Assembly: GCA_042096155.1 (NCBI GenBank)
Contig: JBELMC010000111.1
Coordinates: forward strand, 1 to 8,521
DNA from: Dinoroseobacter sp042096155
Lineage (GTDB): Bacteria > Pseudomonadota > Alphaproteobacteria > Rhodobacterales > Rhodobacteraceae
Direction: 5' to 3'
DNA: 8,521 nucleotides
The notes under the pieces are model-generated. The model was given only the letters and a program-made list of their open reading frames with translations, had not been told where the DNA came from and searched no databases. The translations under genes and the position numbers were made by a program. Positions 6,092 through 8,521 of this stretch are shown here, piece after piece; within the stretch, counting starts at the first letter, position 1, and every line of letters starts with the position of its first letter.

Positions 6092-6883
6092 CTAACCTTC
6101 AGCGATTGAAAACGGCTGTCCGGTGGCCTTGCACAAATCGCGAACCGCCAATGCCAATGCTGGGCCGACCGTTTCAGACATGGCCGTTTTCGTCATGGCT
6201 TCAGATGAAGCGCCACACAAAATGGCCACGGGTTCTCCGAATTCCGACGGACGATAAGGCGCTGCGACGGCGTTGATAGATTGGGTAAAGCGATGACGTC
6301 CTTGGATGGATGCATAGCCTTTCGAGATGATTGCTTCGCGCGCCGTGCGGTGACACTCTGCCAAGTCTGCGGGATCTATATCGGGAAATCGAGTACGAAG
6401 CGCCTCCAACTCGGCGCGCGACAAGGCCCCGACAAAGCTCGCCCCCGTTGAGGAGCGCAACATTGGCATACGATAGCCCACGTCCAACCAGATGGTCGGC
6501 GAGCCGACGGGCCGCCACGTTTTGACCATCAGCATTTCGCCGTCATCCTGCAACGCGATGCCGACAAGCGCACTCGTTTCATCCGCGAGTTTTTGCATAA
6601 TTGGATCGGCCATATCAACAAAACCAAAAGAGGCAGACGCAATGTTGCCAAGGGCCAACGACCCCGGTCCCAGCCGATATCGATCATGATGACGCCCATG
6701 GGAAAGATAACCCAAAGCGCAGAGGGTGAAGGTCAACCGCGAAACCGTTGAGCGTGGAATGCCCGTGCGCTCTGACAACTCCAAGTTACCCAGCCCATTA
6801 TCTGTCGGCCGGAAAGCCCTCAAAATGTGGAGCCCCCGAGCCAGTGTGTTGGCAAATCTCTTGTCGTCCGTCAGGTTTTTCAT
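6092..6883 (-). CDS. IclR family transcriptional regulator
   Basis: This 263-residue protein has the full two-domain IclR layout. A winged helix-turn-helix spans about 10-72, with the recognition part ELSERTGIPRSTVSRLTFTL at 35-54 and the wing YRLGPGSLALG at 69-79. The effector-binding domain spans about 85-255, with LVGIALQDDGEMLMV and the typical MPMLRSSTGASFVGAL and INAVAAPYRP elements. IclR proteins bind DNA as dimers or tetramers and respond to small organic acids and aromatic compounds. The gene follows dctM in the same direction after 65 bases, so it probably controls the TRAP transporter genes and perhaps itself; this is inferred from position. The ATG at 6883 has only a weak ribosome site. 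Confidence 0.9.
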   Translation of the reverse strand: MKNLTDDKRFANTLARGLHILRAFRPTDNGLGNLELSERTGIPRSTVSRLTFTLCALGYLSHGRHHDRYRLGPGSLALGNIASASFGFVDMADPIMQKLADETSALVGIALQDDGEMLMVKTWRPVGSPTIWLDVGYRMPMLRSSTGASFVGALSRAELEALRTRFPDIDPADLAECHRTAREAIISKGYASIQGRHRFTQSINAVAAPYRPSEFGEPVAILCGASSEAMTKTAMSETVGPALALAVRDLCKATGQPFSIAEG

Positions 6884-6948
6884 CCGGTCATAGGGTCCAA
6901 ATCCGTTTACTGTTTGGTATATGGATCACCTTTTGCCCCAAACTTCAA
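6884..6948 (-). promoter_or_regulatory. dctM-iclR gap, possible iclR promoter
   Basis: These 65 bases lie between the dctM stop and the iclR start. The minus strand has a TTGAAG hexamer (6943-6948) and, 19 bases on, an AT-rich CATATA (6918-6923), which would make a loose promoter with long spacing. I see no terminator hairpin after dctM, so readthrough from the transporter genes is also possible. Confidence 0.25.
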
Positions 6949-8289
6949 TCATTTGACGGCCTGTGACAAAGCCAATGAAATCCACGGAAAGGCGATAATC
7001 AACCACAGCACCACAACATCCGCGCAAAGGAACCGCCAAATGCCGGAAAAGATCATGCCAACAGGCGCAGCTTTGCCAACAACATTGGAGAGAACAAACA
7101 CATTCAAACCCACCGGAGGCGTGATAAGGCCAATTTCGAGCAACTTGACCACGACCACGCCAAACCAGATCAGGTTCATGTCGTAATACTCAACCAAAGG
7201 CAGCATCAGCGGCAGGGTCAAAACCATGATACCAATCGGATCAAGGAACATGCCAAGGATCAAATAGACCAGGCAAATCGCCAGAAGCAGGGTCGTTTGA
7301 GACAGCTGCGCCGCGCTGACCGCGTCCACCAATGCCGGGGCCATTCCGGTCAGCGCAATTGCGGCAACAAAGATCTTTGCCCCGGCCGCTACGATAAAGA
7401 TTGCCGATGTCTGCAGGCAGGTTTCTCGTATCGCCTCCCATGTGGTCTTCAAGGTGAGCTTTCGGCTGGCAAAACCAATGGCCGTGGTCACGACAACGCT
7501 GACTGCGGCGGCGGCGGTTGCGGTAAAAAAGCCCCCGTAAATACCGACAACAACAATCAAGAAGATCATCGCGGCTGGCCAAGCCGAGCGTGCAGCGGCC
7601 ATCTTTTCAGAAAACGGGACGGGGTCCCCGCGGTCAGGAACAATCTTTGGGTTGAACCACATCCACACCCAAATCGTGAGTGTGAAACCCACCAATGTCA
7701 GCAGCCCAGGAAGTACACCTGCCAAGAAAAGCTTGTTGATCGAGGTCTCGGTAAAAATCGCATAGATGATGAACAAAACACTTGGTGGAATCAAAGATCC
7801 CATGGTGCCGCCCGCCGCGACGCTGGCCGTGGCCAATCGCGGATCATAGCCAAGCCGTAACATCTCGGGCGTACAGATTTTTCCCATCGTCGATGCACAG
7901 GCAATGCTCGACCCCGTGATTGCAGAAAAACCGCCACAGCCAACGATTGACGCCACAGCTACGCCGCCACGCTGGCGTATCATCCACACCTTTGCCGCGT
8001 CATAAACGGCCGTTGTGATCCCTGCGCGATAGGCGATGTTGCCAAGCGCCACAAACAGCGGGATCATCGAAAGATCAAACGAGTGTACCAGATCAAAGGA
8101 GTTGGTAAACACCATGGACGCGGTGGCCCGAAAGGCGCGTTCGGGCATAAAGGTGCCTGTCCGAAACGCAAAAATCGTGAACGCCGCGAGCGTTGCAATG
8201 CCGATCAGTGCAAAGGCGATCGGCACCCGCATCGCCAGAAGCACCAACATTATGACAAATGCGATCATACCAATGGTAGCAGGATCCAT
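6949..8289 (-). CDS. dctM: TRAP transporter large permease subunit DctM
   Basis: This 446-residue membrane protein has normal DctM length. It is made of successive hydrophobic segments from the N-terminus (IGMIAFVIMLVLLAMRVPIA) to the end. Family landmarks are GGFSAITGSSIACASTMG in the first half, GTMGSLIPPSVLFIIYAI, then FLDPIGIMVLTLPLMLPL and LLEIGLITPPVGLNVFVL near the C-terminus. It forms the sodium-driven channel part of a tripartite ATP-independent transporter in the inner membrane, working with DctQ and a periplasmic binding protein (DctP). DctP determines the substrate and is not in the window, so the cargo (often a carboxylate or sulfonate) is unknown. The ATG at 8289 is preceded by a GAGGG ribosome site at 8294-8298, and the dctQ stop lies 39 bases upstream. 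Confidence 0.95.
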   Translation of the reverse strand: MDPATIGMIAFVIMLVLLAMRVPIAFALIGIATLAAFTIFAFRTGTFMPERAFRATASMVFTNSFDLVHSFDLSMIPLFVALGNIAYRAGITTAVYDAAKVWMIRQRGGVAVASIVGCGGFSAITGSSIACASTMGKICTPEMLRLGYDPRLATASVAAGGTMGSLIPPSVLFIIYAIFTETSINKLFLAGVLPGLLTLVGFTLTIWVWMWFNPKIVPDRGDPVPFSEKMAAARSAWPAAMIFLIVVVGIYGGFFTATAAAAVSVVVTTAIGFASRKLTLKTTWEAIRETCLQTSAIFIVAAGAKIFVAAIALTGMAPALVDAVSAAQLSQTTLLLAICLVYLILGMFLDPIGIMVLTLPLMLPLVEYYDMNLIWFGVVVVKLLEIGLITPPVGLNVFVLSNVVGKAAPVGMIFSGIWRFLCADVVVLWLIIAFPWISLALSQAVK

Positions 8290-8328
8290 GACGCCCTCTT
8301 TGTTATTTCACAGTTGAGTGGAAGTTGA

Positions 8329-8521
8329 TCAGGTCAGGTCGAGCTGACCTTTGGTGATAATCGTGAGAATGTCTTGGAAAACCAGAATCAAAAGACGAAT
8401 CCAGCACAGCATGATTCCCATCACAAAGGCCAGACGACCCGGCCATTGTGGCAATCCAAGATCACCGTAGAATTCACTTCCGATTCCCCACTGGTGCATC
8501 AGATCTTTGTAGCCCGATAAA
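8329..8521 (-). CDS. dctQ: TRAP transporter small permease subunit DctQ, C-terminal part; 5' truncated
   Basis: The minus-strand frame is open from the right edge to a TGA at 8329-8331, giving the last 63 residues of a protein. They read LSGYKDLMHQWGIGSEFYGD, then LGLPQWPGRLAFVMG, then a hydrophobic stretch IMLCWIRLLILVF and a polar tail ending in KGQLDLT. The GSEFYGDLGLPQWP segment before the last membrane helix is typical of DctQ small permease subunits, which bridge the binding protein and DctM. The start and the first three membrane helices lie beyond the window, and a dctP gene would be expected upstream of it. Confidence 0.85.
   Translation of the reverse strand, partial: LSGYKDLMHQWGIGSEFYGDLGLPQWPGRLAFVMGIMLCWIRLLILVFQDILTIITKGQLDLT

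Noticed and set aside
7297..7860. Plus-strand open frame of 187 codons opposite dctM
   Set aside because: The product is a polar, cysteine-rich shadow of a membrane protein gene, with no recognisable domain.

Overview
The window looks like chromosomal DNA from a marine-type Rhodobacterales (Roseobacter-group) alphaproteobacterium. This rests on moderately high GC, dense short operons, a TRAP transporter with an IclR regulator, a GcvT-fused flavin demethylase, a DUF938 methyltransferase and a 2-hydroxyacid dehydrogenase ending in a GHRPPD-type tail. The assignment is inference from gene content and protein style; no rRNA or other marker gene is present. I saw no tRNA, rRNA, insertion sequence, CRISPR array or phage gene.

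Layout from left to right. (1) Positions 1-930 (+) hold the C-terminal part of a GcvT-type, tetrahydrofolate-linked demethylase of the dimethylglycine/sarcosine dehydrogenase class; its start lies off the left edge. (2) Positions 931-1063 are a convergent gap with a short 20-bp-period direct repeat and a weak hairpin. (3) Positions 1064-4304 (-) form a compact four-gene leftward cluster, read as: 2-hydroxyacid dehydrogenase, then a D-amino-acid-dehydrogenase-like flavoprotein, then a DUF938 SAM methyltransferase (ATGA overlap with the flavoprotein), then a small exported protein of unknown function. (4) Positions 4305-4427 are a divergent promoter region. (5) Positions 4428-5920 (+) hold a secreted SH3-like protein and a KpsC/KpsS-like capsule-type glycosyltransferase, coupled by a TAATG stop/start. 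(6) Positions 5921-6091 are a convergent gap. (7) Positions 6092-8521 (-) hold a TRAP transporter pair (dctQ, cut by the right edge, and dctM) followed in the same direction by an IclR regulator.

How they may work together (inference). The left part suits breakdown of methylated or D-configured amino compounds: the GcvT-type enzyme strips methyl groups, the flavoprotein would convert an amino acid to a 2-oxoacid, and the hydroxyacid dehydrogenase would reduce that 2-oxoacid (for example glyoxylate). The SH3/glycosyltransferase pair suggests a cell-envelope or surface-glycan task. The TRAP/IclR block is a self-contained uptake and control unit for an unknown, probably acidic, substrate.

Most of the window is ordinary metabolic and transport DNA. 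The points most worth a second look are the altered substrate pocket of the flavoprotein, the displaced catalytic glutamate of the hydroxyacid dehydrogenase, the orphan SH3 plus capsule-type glycosyltransferase pair, and the tandem repeat behind the demethylase gene. I found no clear sign of a wholly new system.
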